DNA of 64,000 nucleotides from Carettochelys insculpta (lineage: Eukaryota > Chordata > Testudines > Carettochelyidae), in assembly GCF_033958435.1 (NCBI RefSeq), contig NC_134152.1, positions 24,340,001-24,404,000 on the forward strand, in the 5' to 3' direction. Every line of letters starts with the position of its first letter. Position 1 is the first letter of the stretch. The notes under the pieces were generated by a model. That model worked only from the letters and a program-made list of their open reading frames with translations. It had not been told where the DNA came from and did not search any database. The position numbers and the translations under genes are program-made. This document shows, in pieces, positions 55,901-64,000 of the stretch.

Positions 55901-58473
55901 GCACATTTTAAAACAATATTTTAGTAATAAAATTGTCATTTGATAAAAACTGACTAGCTCTGTTAACAAGCCATAGATCTAAGACGATGTTTTTATAAAG
56001 AGCTCCATATTCTGTTTAATTATGATGTTTAAGTTCTAGAAACTACATTTTACTACAGCTTGTGCGTATCTATGCAAAAAGATCTGTTTTGTGCATCCAA
56101 AGCCATTTTAAATTACCCAGCAACTCCAACTTGGTGGTGAAATCTCCCGTTTTCTGCACAATCTTTCTTTCATGTGTGGTGTTCTCAGTTTGCTCCCACT
56201 CTGCTACAACTTTGAGATGTACCTCGCAATTTCCCACAGTAGCACAATGATAGGAGACAACAGGTTTTTCAGTTACCAGCTGAGTTCTATGAGAAGCAGG
56301 AAGAGATTCAGAATCAGCATCAACTCTGTTCAGAAACTTCTTGCATCAGAGATTTTAGGTCCATGAAAGCCTGAGTCATCTCGTTACTGCAGTGTAAATC
56401 AGGAATAACTCCCCAAAAATTCATAGAGTTTTGCAGGTGGAAAGAAGATCAGAATAAGGCCCACCAGTGTGTTTTCTTACTTTAAGTCAGGGTGAGGCAC
56501 CTTTTTTGGGTCAGGTGTTTCTGACCCACAGAAAAAACAGTTGGGGGGCAAAAAAAAGAGGGGGGCAAAAAGCCAACAAAACAAAACAAAACAAAAAACC
56601 CTCAGTGATGTGATCCCCTAATGGACAGGAAAAAAAAAAAGCCTTTGGGGCCAGATCCAGGCAAACCATGATCCAGCTCCAGACCACAAGCTGGGGGTTC
56701 CCCACTCATGCTTTAAGTTTTTCAAGGAAAACAAAGGCACAGTCATCCCTAAATATCATTTATGGCCCACAGTTAGAAAGAGTAGTAGCGATGATCTAAT
56801 GTTTCTTTCATTGTATTCATTAAAGTGGGGGGTAGCAGAGGCAAACTAAATTCTGTAATAAAATAAATGGGCCTCTCTTTATAGAAATCAAATCTGAAAT
56901 GTGCGCACACACACATATACTCTAGACTTGCTTATGCACTCATCCAATCAGAGAACAGAAACAGTACCATGTGACAATCTAAATTATTTATTGATGGCCA
57001 GTTCTTGTAATATCTAGTAACCATTCAATATCAACCAAGAAAATGAATGCAATAGATTATTCAAATTTATTTAAAAATACACTTGAGAAAATTGCAATCT
57101 GCTCATAGTGATTTTGGAAGCAGAAAAAACATATATATTGTTTATTGTCAATTATTTGTTCAGCTCAATGTGTTTGCAATAGCATAGCCTCTCTAAGGAT
57201 GCATCTACACTGGGAACTAACTTCAAAGTTAACTTTGAAGTTAGGCAGAAGTTAGGCAATACATGGAAGTAGCCGGCAGAGAGTCTACACACATTTTTTC
57301 CCTTACTTTGAAGTTAACGTCAAAGGGAGACCAACTTCGAATTCCTTACTCCATTCCTGGGAATGGAGTAATGCCCTACGTTGAAGTTTAATTTCAAAGT
57401 AGGGTGTGTGTAGATGCTCTACTTCTAAGCTGCTTACTTTGAAGTCGTACTTTGAAGTAAGCAACGTCAAAGTTATTTTTGTAGTGTCGACACAGCCTGA
57501 TTATGAACTTGAACCTAAAAACCTGGCTCTCAACACCTCTACACATCAGTAGCTCACTATAAATACTTTTTAAACCACAGAATATCAAATAATAATATGT
57601 TTTTATGCAGAACACCTAAAATTAGTGTCAGACTAAAAAACAAAACAAAACAAAACCAAACCCAAAAAACCCTAAACCCAAACAGCAACATATGCAGCAA
57701 AAACAAAATGAAATAATGTAATCAGGTATCATAACAATGAAGAAGTAACATTATATCTGGTTTTAATAACAGAACATATATATAGCTTTACCCTCTCTAA
57801 TCCAGAACTCTCTTGTCTGGCAACATCCGTAATACAGCATGATTTTAGTTAGCTGGATGACTACTTATCATGGGTGTGGCCAAATTTCCCACACCTCCAT
57901 AAATTTGGTTTACAGCCACCAGTCCTGGCTCTCAGTGTTCTGTGTTACTATTTAGCACTAATTTACCCCTAAATGTCTTCTAAGAGCCCAGCAAGCAGTG
58001 AAATGTTGGTAATGTGCTAGGTAATATTGACCTCCTGTGGTCCAGCAAGTTCTCTTGTCTTGCAGTGGTCAAGTTCCGGAGGAGAGAGGTTCAAACCTGT
58101 ACCAGCAGTGTATTTTTCAAATGCTTGCAGCACACCTGCAAGTTATTGATGGAACACCAGTATTCCGCAGAACACAGTTTAAGAAACACTGACCTAGACT
58201 ATCTGAAGATTGTGAGTGTAGGGATGTGTTGCACATCCTTACCAGAAACATCTAGAGCCTTTGCATACAAACAAACAAAACCCCCAATCAACTGGACCTA
58301 CCCATCTCCAAAATCCCAGGTGTAGCTGAATGATGCTGACTTGAAATAATTACTTGGATCATGAAGAAGGAAAGAAATCTGGGTCAGAGTATCTGTGGCA
58401 GGACTAGCCCCTTGTTCAACATATGTGCGGTTGTCTTCTATTTGTACCACGGTAAGATTCCCTATTATAAACT
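46760..58473 (-). CDS. TMEM130: TMEM130, transmembrane protein 130 (six 3' coding exons, 5' end outside window)
   Basis: Six minus-strand exons at 58302-58473, 56117-56286, 54486-54570, 49472-49674, 47633-47745 and 46760-46948 join to 932 coding bases, about 310 codons, ending in TGA. Each has an AG acceptor and GT donor, and every split codon is completed in frame by the next exon. The order is the end of the lumenal region, a PKD domain with the WDFGDG motif split by the first intron, a conserved lumenal block with paired cysteines, one hydrophobic helix, then a cysteine-rich cytoplasmic tail ending YTV. This agrees with my recollection of human TMEM130 (about 435 residues) along its C-terminal 70%. 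The family is a type I membrane protein of secretory membranes with poorly known function. The signal peptide and first exons are missing here because no matching exon is visible up to 64000. In human, NPTX2 and TRRAP flank the gene, which would fit the gene-free 46 kb on the left. Confidence 0.93.
47633..47745 (-). CDS. TMEM130: TMEM130 transmembrane-helix exon
   Basis: The acceptor is CCCCAG next to 47745 and the donor GTATGG follows 47633. The 113 bases open with AC, completing GAC (Asp), then encode [18 protein letters not shown] followed by [19 protein letters not shown]. The run from about PAIFAL to FVIYATF is one hydrophobic membrane helix, followed by a basic or polar stop-transfer stretch. 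The exon ends in phase 0, matching the last exon. Confidence 0.93.
48560..48940 (+). mobile_element. CR1-group LINE end, split by hAT-like MITE
   Basis: CTAGAAGGACTTCCATATAA then GATAAATCTGAGGGGACATG and, after the MITE, GGAAATTTAAAACTAATAAA and TATGGAACTCATTGCCACAA match the layout of the LINE at 15478-15910. The MITE at about 48641-48785 ends AATTAGAGGAAACGTTG, the inverted TGTTCCCTCTAA terminus. Confidence 0.65.
49089..49410 (-). mobile_element. Tc1/mariner (Tigger-like) MITE in TMEM130 intron
   Basis: TA, GAGGTTGAATCTCTGTCATC at the left; GAAAGGTTCAACTTG, TA at the right. Inverted relative to 45721-46290. It ends 61 bases from the TMEM130 exon at 49472. Confidence 0.8.
49472..49674 (-). 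CDS. TMEM130: TMEM130 coding exon, membrane-proximal lumenal domain
   Basis: The acceptor is TTTCAG next to 49674 and the donor GTGAGA follows 49472. The 203 bases encode [35 protein letters not shown] and HEIKVWPT, ending with one base G. The Cys pattern (CW, EC, KCH, YCF) and the Tyr-corner-like sequence [11 protein letters not shown] resemble a second immunoglobulin-like or PKD-like fold. A sequon NHT is present. A Tc1/mariner-like element ends only 61 bases beyond the donor side. Confidence 0.93.
50202..50488. mobile_element. PIF/Harbinger-like MITE
   Basis: GGATATGTTTACACTG at the left and CAGTGTAAATATAACC at the right are inverted repeats. The inside has palindromes such as TTGGGATACCTTGGTATCCC. 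Confidence 0.7.
50660..51125. repeat. Degenerate G-rich minisatellite
   Basis: Phrases like GGTGTGGGGTCTGGGAGGAA and TTTGGTGCAGGAGG recur. Similar arrays occur in the hAT-like region at 59193. Confidence 0.55.
52424..52690. mobile_element. PIF/Harbinger-like MITE
   Basis: TTA then GACTATGTCAACACTAGCC at the left. The right end (TTGCCTAGTCTGGG) is degraded. The interior has GGTTGCGGTCAACCCC and GAAGGTCGACCCGA. Confidence 0.5.
53349..54097. mobile_element. hAT element, 749 bp, with internal minisatellite
   Basis: Flanked by atcaatga at 53341-53348 and 54098-54105. The ends TAAGGTGACCA and TGGTCACCCTA are inverted repeats. The middle (about 53400-54000) is a degenerate 40-80-bp repeat around GGGGCAGC and GGAGCTGC, which produces long but meaningless open frames on both strands. 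Confidence 0.85.
54486..54570 (-). CDS. TMEM130: TMEM130 short coding exon
   Basis: This 85-base exon has acceptor TTTCCAG next to 54570 and donor GTAAGT after 54486. The first two bases AT complete a GAT codon with the previous exon. The 27 full codons include [10 protein letters not shown] and [12 protein letters not shown], and the final AG is completed to AGC by the next exon. A sequon NLS is visible. The exon is too short to be found as an open frame and was located by homology and phase. Confidence 0.9.
55032..55241 (+). pseudogene. Penelope-like element C-terminal coding remnant
   Basis: A 69-codon open stretch without a start reads [52 protein letters not shown] and ends in TGA at 55239-55241. 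The blocks [16 protein letters not shown] and GLNKDCEWL match my recollection of the region after the GIY-YIG endonuclease in vertebrate PLE proteins. The reverse transcriptase and most of the endonuclease are missing, so it is a 5'-truncated, dead copy. Confidence 0.75.
55313..55350 (+). ncRNA. Hammerhead-ribozyme-like motif in PLE (candidate)
   Basis: CTGATGA (55313-55319), one extra A, a helix GTGAG/CTCAT closed by a G-U pair, GAAA (55337-55340), then AGC-TCAT-GCT and C at 55350. Same layout as 25479-25516. Helix I has only one obvious pair next to the core. Candidate only. Confidence 0.35.
56117..56286 (-). CDS. TMEM130: TMEM130 coding exon, second half of PKD domain
   Basis: The acceptor is CTCATAG next to 56286 and the donor GTAATT follows 56117. 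The 170 bases start with A, completing GGA (Gly) of the WDFGDG motif, then give [25 protein letters not shown] and [16 protein letters not shown], and end with one base G. KVVAEWE and KTGDF are strongly conserved blocks of the family. A sequon NTT is present. The phases fit both neighbouring exons exactly. Confidence 0.93.
56488..56710. mobile_element. hAT element, 223 bp, perfect 8-bp duplication
   Basis: Flanked by ctttaagt at 56480-56487 and 56711-56718. The ends are CAGGGTGAGGCACC and GGGGGTTCCCCACTCATG. AAAACAAAAC and A-runs lie inside. Confidence 0.88.
57197..57497. mobile_element. Palindromic PIF/Harbinger-like MITE (TTCGAAG family)
   Basis: TAA then GGATGCATCTACACTGGGAA; the right end is GTAGTGTCGACACAGCC then TGA. 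The interior repeats AACTTTGAAGTTA and its complement. Collinear with 22728-23012. Confidence 0.78.
57630..57690. repeat. (AAAAC)n simple repeat
   Basis: Repeats of AAAAC grading into AAACCC. Confidence 0.85.
57783..58099 (+). mobile_element. Tc1/mariner (Tigger-like) MITE in TMEM130 intron
   Basis: TA then TAGCTTTACCCTCTCTAATC at the left; GAGGTTCAAACCTG then TA at the right. Collinear with 45721-46290 minus its nested insertion. Confidence 0.8.
58302..58473 (-). CDS. TMEM130: TMEM130 coding exon with start of PKD domain
   Basis: The acceptor is CTGCAG just above 58473 and the donor GTAGGT follows 58302. The 172 bases are two bases of a split codon (Glu if the upstream exon ends in G), 56 codons, and GG of a Gly codon. 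It encodes [10 protein letters not shown], later [11 protein letters not shown], and ends YTWDFGD, the core of a PKD (immunoglobulin-like) domain. Two N-glycosylation sequons, NLT and NRT, are visible. This is the most upstream exon of the gene in the window. Confidence 0.93.
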
Positions 58474-59192
58474 CTGCAGGAAACAATGATAAAGGAAGAA
58501 TAATGAGGCTTTATTTCACTAGCATAGCATTACCTACATATTTTAAAGCTATGTTTCCATATTAATTATTTTAATCTCTCAAAACCCTGAGGGAGGGTAA
58601 GCATTTTTATATCCATTTCATAAATTGGCAAATTTAGGTAGACAGGAATGCAAAGTCACACAACCTGCAATAAACTCCACAGGGGGAAATCTTGGCCCCA
58701 TTTAAGTCCAAAAAAAGTTTTCTATCAACTTCAATGGGGCAGTGATTTCAATTCAGGTGAAAAAAAAAAGTTTAACTACTGTGAATGGCTGACTGCTTTA
58801 CAAAATCCCATAATAATTTAAACTGCAATTATACAATGTAAAGCGATTCCATGCAAACAGCATAATGAAGTTTGAAATTTCAAGTCTCTGATTGATGCTA
58901 TGCTCATATTTACTTGGCAGAAAGATGGTCGAGGGATATGCATTGTTAAAATTCAATTAAAAAACCATGAAAAACCTGCAGCTGGCCTGTGCCAGATGAT
59001 TCAAGCTCATGGGCTTTTCAAGCTTGCAAACCTGTTTAACTGCAGCATCTAGCCAATGCCATTCAGGCTCAGACTGTAGCCCAAGCTTAGGGATCCTCTT
59101 AGAGTTGCTTGATTTGCTTGAGTTCCTGGAGCTATCATGACATGATACAATCTTTAATTTAGGACTAATTGTACTTCCCGGTCACTCCAGGC
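58474..59192 (-). other. TMEM130 intron; MIR and MITE traces
   Basis: CATTTCATAAATTGGCAAAT then AAAGTCACACAACCTGCAAT at 58614-58672 resembles MIR. No upstream TMEM130 exon was found from here to the window end. Confidence 0.5.
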
Positions 59193-59640
59193 CAGTGTTC
59201 CCTCTAATTTTCCCACCCATCAGCGGAATGAATTTTGTTATGTGCACCAATTTGGAGGTGATGCACAACATATCACCTTCACGCTGCTGCACATAACAAA
59301 ATTCATGTGCGGGTGGGCCCAAGGGGTTTTTAATGTGGGAGGAGGCTCAGGGCTGGTACAGAGGGGTAGGGGGAAGGATGTGCGGGTTCTGGTCTGTGGC
59401 CAGGGATGAAGGGCTCAGGGCTGGAGCAGAAGGTTGGGGTACAGGAGTATGAGGGCTCCAGCTGAGGATCCAGGCTGTGGGGTAGGGCCAAGTTTGGAAG
59501 GGGTTTGGGGTAAAAGAGGCTGCTCCGGGACTACTGCAAGGAGAGAGGAATCCCCCCAGCTCTCCCTCCTCACAGCAGCACCTGCGCTGGGGGAAATAGC
59601 CAGGGGCCGGGGCTGGCTGTCAGGATCAAATAGGGGCCAT
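59193..59640 (+). mobile_element. hAT-like element (TGTTCCCTCTAA family) with G-rich interior
   Basis: Begins CAGTGTTCCCTCTAATTTTC. An internal palindrome pairs AATTTTGTTATGTGCA at 59231 with TGCACATAACAAAATT at 59288. G-rich repeats such as GGGCTCAGGGCTGG follow. The right end is not resolved. Confidence 0.65.
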
Positions 59641-60420
59641 GGCTGGACGGGGGCTGCAGCCGGGCCACTGTAGTTGGATGGGGTCAGTGGCTGGGCCTGG
59701 CTTGAAGACGGGGTCAGACTGGGGATGGGGCAGGATGGGGACCAAGGCAGTATGGAGGCTGGGCTACCACAGTTGGATGGGAGCTGAGATCAGGCCTGAC
59801 CCACTGTGGCTGGATGGTGGCTGTGGCTGGATGGGGGCCAGGGCACCACAGCCAGGTTGCTGTAGCCAGATGAGGACTGGGTTGGGCTGCGGAGGCCCGA
59901 GGACAGTGGCAGGATTGGGCCTGGAGCCAGGTCATTGCATTTAGATGGGGGCCTTAGCTGTATGTGGGCTGGGTCCAAGCTGCCATGACTGAAAGTGGTC
60001 TGGATGGGTACTGGGCCTGAGCTGCTGTAGCCAGATGAGAGCCCTATCTAGTTGGGGGCTGGGCTACTGCAGCTAGATGGGGGCTGCAGCCAGATGGGGG
60101 CCAGGGAAAAACAAACCACATGGGGGCTGCAGCCAGATTAGGGCAGGGGTACCCCAAGTGAGGCTCACTGGCCAGAGGGGGCACTGGACTGGGTGACTGG
60201 GGCCTGGGGACAGTGTCAGGATTGGGGCTGAGGCTGGGCTACCACGGCAGGAGTTAGGTCAGGGCCGCAATGAATGTGGCATGATCTGGCTGGAGCCCAG
60301 CAGCCCCAGCCAGCTAAGGTGAGGGGGGGTTACCTAGGGGCTGGGCTCCATCCAAACACAGCCCCTGATCCAGCTGTGGCAGCCCAACCCCCATCTGGCC
60401 CTGGCCCCCATCCAGTCTCA
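59641..60420. repeat. GC-rich degenerate minisatellite
   Basis: Repeated phrases GGATGGGGGCTG, GGGCCACTG and GCTGCAGCCAGATGGGGG over almost 800 bases. The open frames here are compositional. Confidence 0.7.
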
Positions 60421-61544
60421 TCCCTGTGGCCGTGCAGCAGTCTAGTTAGTGCTGTGCAGGGGCTTCAGAATCCACCCAAGGCGGGGATCCGCCTGCCGGA
60501 GAAGGGCTGCACCTCCCAGCCTAGCCCAGCTCCCACCCTGCTGTGGCTGGGAAGGGCCAGGGTGCCGCTTTGGGAGGGCAGGGGCAGCAAACATGTCTAC
60601 CAGGATGCCACTTGCTCTTCGTCCTGGGAAAAGTACACAAATTGCATGAGCACCGCTCACTCCTACGTGGTAAGGGGAGAGGGAGGAGGAGTAATTTATG
60701 CAATCTGTGTACGGTTCGAGTGCCAGTGATACTTTTTAAAGTCACTAATAGTCCTACTTACAACAGCTTCATTAATAAATAAATGAAGACACAGAGCTTT
60801 ACCATTTAGGTGGTGGTAGGTAGCATTAGCTGGTCTTTTGTTAATCCACAGGCAACATGGCTTTGAGCAAACTCCCAGCTACATGAGGGAGGAAGTGGGG
60901 GTTGTGCTCCCACCTCACATGCTGATGAAAAATTGGCTCATGTGCCAGTCTTGGCACCTGTGATGGGGGTTGCTGACCACTGGGCTACACTCATCTTTTA
61001 ATCCATGTTTCTCTTAGCACAGTTTTGTACTGTGTCCAAAACCAGGTATGTGTTACAGGTGTCATCCTTTTATTAAACCCAGGAAAAATACGTCTTTTTC
61101 CCTTAGCCTTCTGTGTATGAAAGGGAACATACTTTTTTGTTTGTTTATAGGCCTCCTCTAACCCTTCCTCTTTCTACCTCTCCCTGCCTGGGAAAGAACC
61201 AGTCCAGGGCCCTAATTCAAAGGAAACATTTACACCTTAAATTGGATACGTACTCTGAGCTGTGTGGTTGAAGGTTGGCCCTACTGTACTCAAGGCCAGT
61301 GAGAAGGGGAGCAGGGAAGCCAAACCTTTGTGCAGTAGCTGAGAGTAGAAACATGGTGGTTCAAAATTAGAAAAACTGAATTCCTTCCTGCTGCCTACAC
61401 GGAGAGAAATGTTTCCAGTTTCTCAATGCAAATTAGACTTGGCTCACTTTCTATTTTGCTGTTGCAAAAATGGGGAGAAATGTCAGAAATCAGTGGAGAA
61501 GATTAAAAAGAAACCGGGGAGGAAACATTGAATATAACTGAGAG
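60421..61544. other. No gene; hAT-like right end near 60983
   Basis: GGGGGTTGCTGACCACTG ending at about 60983 looks like a hAT right end. Nothing else was recognised. Confidence 0.4.
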
Positions 61545-61660
61545 AGGGGAAGGTAAGTGATTAGCACAAGGCAACACAATGTATCAGTGGCAGAGAGGAG
61601 GATTTAACCCAGCTCTTCTGGCTCACCTCTCATTATACCATTTAATGTACGATGCAACAC
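61545..61660 (+). mobile_element. MIR-like SINE fragment
   Basis: GTAAGTGATTAGCACAAGGC, AACACAATGTATCAGTGGCA, GAGAGGAGGATTTAACCCAG and CTCTTCTGGCTCACC then ATTATACCATTTAA follow the order of the MIR core. Confidence 0.7.
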
Positions 61661-62636
61661 AGCAATGCTAGGAAGGAGCAAGGGGAGACACAAGCTTAGT
61701 CATTTGTGAGTCACGGGGTACAAGAGCAGAGCAGGAGCCAGTCCCCACCTCCTCTAATTGGAGTTTGTGGATTGAAAGAGGCACAAGAAGCTGCAACCCC
61801 CCATTTTCTTCTATCAGAGAAATTATTATTGCCTGCTTCCAAAGGAGAATGTGTCCTTGTGGGGTGCAACTCCTTCACACCTGCTCCAGTTATTTAAGCA
61901 GGATCATAAATACATGATCCATCCCAGAAAAGAAACACAAAAAGTCTTCCACATAAATAACCAGTGTTCAAGCTACGAGCTTTAACCACCACATTTCCTT
62001 CAGTTTTAGAGTACAGTAGGGTTTTTATCACTCTTCAGGGAAACAGAAGCCTAGCACAGCAGAAATTAGCAATGGGAAAAAGATCTCATCTAACCTGCTC
62101 CCATGCAAATGCAGGACTATTTTCATATATATAGTATAGGCTACAAATGACACTGCATATTTTGCTTCAAATGCAGACAGAACGTTTATTTTCATGCAAA
62201 AGATAGAAATGCTCAGTTGCTTCTGTGCTTGCTTGGAAATATATGCTCATTCTGTGTTTACAGCAGCATGACTGCTTTTCTTCCAGGCTGACTTCTAATG
62301 ACTGTCTGTCTCATCTGCCCTGTATTGGGAAAAGACGCAGTTCTACCTTACCTGCGGCTGACCTGCAATGGAAAAGGAACAGCACCATGCAAGTCACCTC
62401 GAGGATGCATGGGAAGAAAAAAGCCAGGGCCATTTGTAGGCAGTGCCCCAAAAATGCTGCTGCTGTCTGTTCAGCTCCGACAGCCAGACTTCATCTTCCA
62501 AGTGGGTTCCACTCTGTCTTGAGGCTGGGGAGGAGATGGGTAGCAAGCAACCACTGCTGCTGTCCCCTAGAGGCCATGTGTGTGTACTGCACTGTCTGCT
62601 TTTTTTCTTGCTTCCTTTCTTTTTCTTTTTTTAATT
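61661..62636. other. No gene recognised
   Basis: Contains the start of a 212-codon plus-strand frame (62225-62863) that runs into a CR1 fragment and a T-rich tract; judged non-coding. Confidence 0.4.
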
Positions 62637-62710
62637 GGCTCCTAGAACTGGAAAGGTCCTCAAGAAGTCATGAAGTCCAGTCCAGTCCCCTGAACTCATG
62701 GCAGCGGAGT
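62637..62710 (-). mobile_element. CR1 3' end fragment
   Basis: CTAGAACTGGAAAGGTCCTC, AAGAAGTCATGAAGTCCAGT and CCCCTGAACTCATGGCAG is the reversed CR1 3' UTR. Confidence 0.7.
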
Positions 62711-63502
62711 GGGCAGGATGGACCCCAGACACGGCTGTGCTGGAGCAGCCCCGACAGGCTAGTGGGTCCCCGGTCACAGCAGCTCCAGAGTGTCCCTGTG
62801 GGCAAGTGGGAACCTGGATGCACTGAAGCAGGCAGGAGGCAACCCAGCCCTGGCCTTGCATGAGTGGCCTTTGAAGTACAGGCTGACCTGGAGCCACACT
62901 TGCCTCACAGACCCAGCTGCTCTGTGCTGATATAATTTTAATCCCTCAACTGGTTAATTGTTTTGATTGATATTTACATCCATACCTGACAGCTATTTCT
63001 TCTGTATATTGTTTAGCCAACAAATCCTGGCAGTCCCTAACCAATTTAGAATTGTTAGATTTTGTAACAGGTGTTAGACACCCGTATAAACCAATGGCTT
63101 AAAAAGTTAGGTGGAGGCCATTGAGACGCTCCTAGAGCTGCAAAAATTTCTGAAAACAAAAATCAGCTTTCTGGTAATAGAATAAATGTATTTTGGTATG
63201 TTTGGCTATGTGTATCTTACAGTTTTTTGTATAAAACACGATGTAAAAATCTACAATAAATTGAACTATTTGGTCCAGTACAATCTCTGGAAGAATGTAT
63301 ACAGGTACCTCAATCTGCATAAGAAGTGGAGTGGGATAAATTCTTTTATATGCATTATCGACCAACAGGGTTTCCCAGTACTTGACCTTCTGTATCCCCT
63401 GTGCTCATTCTTCAGTCAGCAGCAGGCTGTCTGTTTCTCTTCCATCCCCTTTCTGCTCTTATTTTTAGCGGGAAAAACTTACTGTCTTTGATCCTTTGAA
63501 GT
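62711..63502. other. No gene recognised
   Basis: Unassigned DNA; no TMEM130 exon seen. Confidence 0.4.
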
Positions 63503-63851
63503 ATCTTTTGTCTACACCTAGGTATTTAGAGCAGAGAAGGACAAAGCACTGTTCACTTTAACCTCTTCTTTTTCAGGCGTTGTCAACATTTATCTTTATC
63601 ATTGGTCTACTTCACCTATGCAAATTTGTGTTGCTGCAGTCAATATACCTACTGTGGTGTCTTCCATGTGGTAAGGTCGGGGGGCACTGCTCGCCCACTG
63701 ATGCCTGCTACTCTTCTCGTTTTGCAGGAATAACTGCATTGACAGGTGTGCATTCAGAGATTGATTTATTGCATCTTCAGTGATGTGATAAATCAATGCC
63801 TGGTGGATTGATCCTTGCCTGATCAATCCCTGATGTTGTGAAGACATACCC
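63503..63851. mobile_element. PIF/Harbinger-like MITE
   Basis: The right end GTGAAGACATACCC is followed by TTA. The likely left end is TTTTGTCTACACCTAGG. The exact start is uncertain. Confidence 0.45.
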
Positions 63852-63854
63852 TTA

Positions 63855-64000
63855 GGGCAAGTCTACGCTACAAAAGACATTTGACCTATGAGGCGCTATG
63901 AGAATTGTGTAACTGGAATTGATACACCGTAAGTCAAATTTCCACTGACTACTGGAGGTCAGTGGGAGAAACTCTCACGTCAACTTCCCTTACTCTTCAT
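63855..64000. mobile_element. PIF/Harbinger-like MITE, runs off the window end
   Basis: TTA then GGGCAAGTCTACGCTAC at the left. It shares the single TTA at 63852-63854 with the preceding element. Confidence 0.6.

Larger units (their letters stand above)
54571..56116 (-). other. TMEM130 intron
   Basis: Intron by exon phase. It holds a Penelope-like element on the opposite strand; 55406-56116 is AT-rich without recognised repeats. Confidence 0.7.
56287..58301 (-). other. TMEM130 intron splitting the PKD domain
   Basis: A 2.0-kb intron inside the WDFGDG codons. It holds a hAT element, a Harbinger-like MITE, an (AAAAC)n run and a Tigger-like element. Confidence 0.75.

Noticed and set aside
62225..62863. 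212-codon plus-strand open frame, the longest in the window
   Set aside because: It runs across a reversed CR1 3' end and a T-rich tract, has no conserved motif, and composition shifts along its length; a chance frame.
58474..64000. Upstream TMEM130 exons with signal peptide
   Set aside because: Scanning donor-like sites on the minus strand gave no stretch resembling the N-terminal domain, so these exons are taken to lie outside the window.

Overview
This is a vertebrate nuclear genomic window, most likely from a cryptodiran turtle. It holds one recognisable protein gene and otherwise dispersed repeats in non-coding DNA. The lineage call rests on repeat content: CR1 LINE 3' ends, a tRNA-headed SINE with a CR1-like tail that resembles the cryptodiran 'Cry I' SINE (40400-40612), Penelope-like elements, and many small PIF/Harbinger-like, hAT-like and Tc1/mariner-like elements. 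A softshell turtle is possible but cannot be shown here.

Layout. Positions 1-46.3 kb carry no supportable gene. They hold CR1 fragments on both strands, old LINE remnants, non-autonomous DNA transposons (several with visible target-site duplications), a GC-rich dispersed repeat seen four times, microsatellites, and repeat-poor AT-rich stretches such as 12.99-14.63 kb and 32.98-35.06 kb. From 58.5 kb down to 46.76 kb the minus strand carries the last six coding exons of TMEM130, a single-pass membrane protein with a PKD domain. All six exons have AG/GT boundaries and join in frame into about 310 codons ending at a stop. The signal peptide and first roughly 125 residues are not in the window and should lie beyond 64 kb. 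The introns are loaded with transposons.

The most interesting non-genic signal is a set of Penelope-like element (PLE) pieces. One keeps a 69-codon remnant of the C-terminal coding end (55032-55241). Downstream of it, and in a second copy at 25479-25516, is a hammerhead-ribozyme-like arrangement: CTGATGA, a hairpin, GAAA, and a 3-bp stem followed by C. Helix I is weak and there is one extra A, so activity is not claimed. Two PLE insertions have direct repeats of 13 and 10 bp and fold-back structure. A second notable item is a CpG- and TTCGAA-rich palindromic Harbinger-like element at 44.77-45.48 kb. No rRNA, stand-alone tRNA, CRISPR array or viral gene was recognised.
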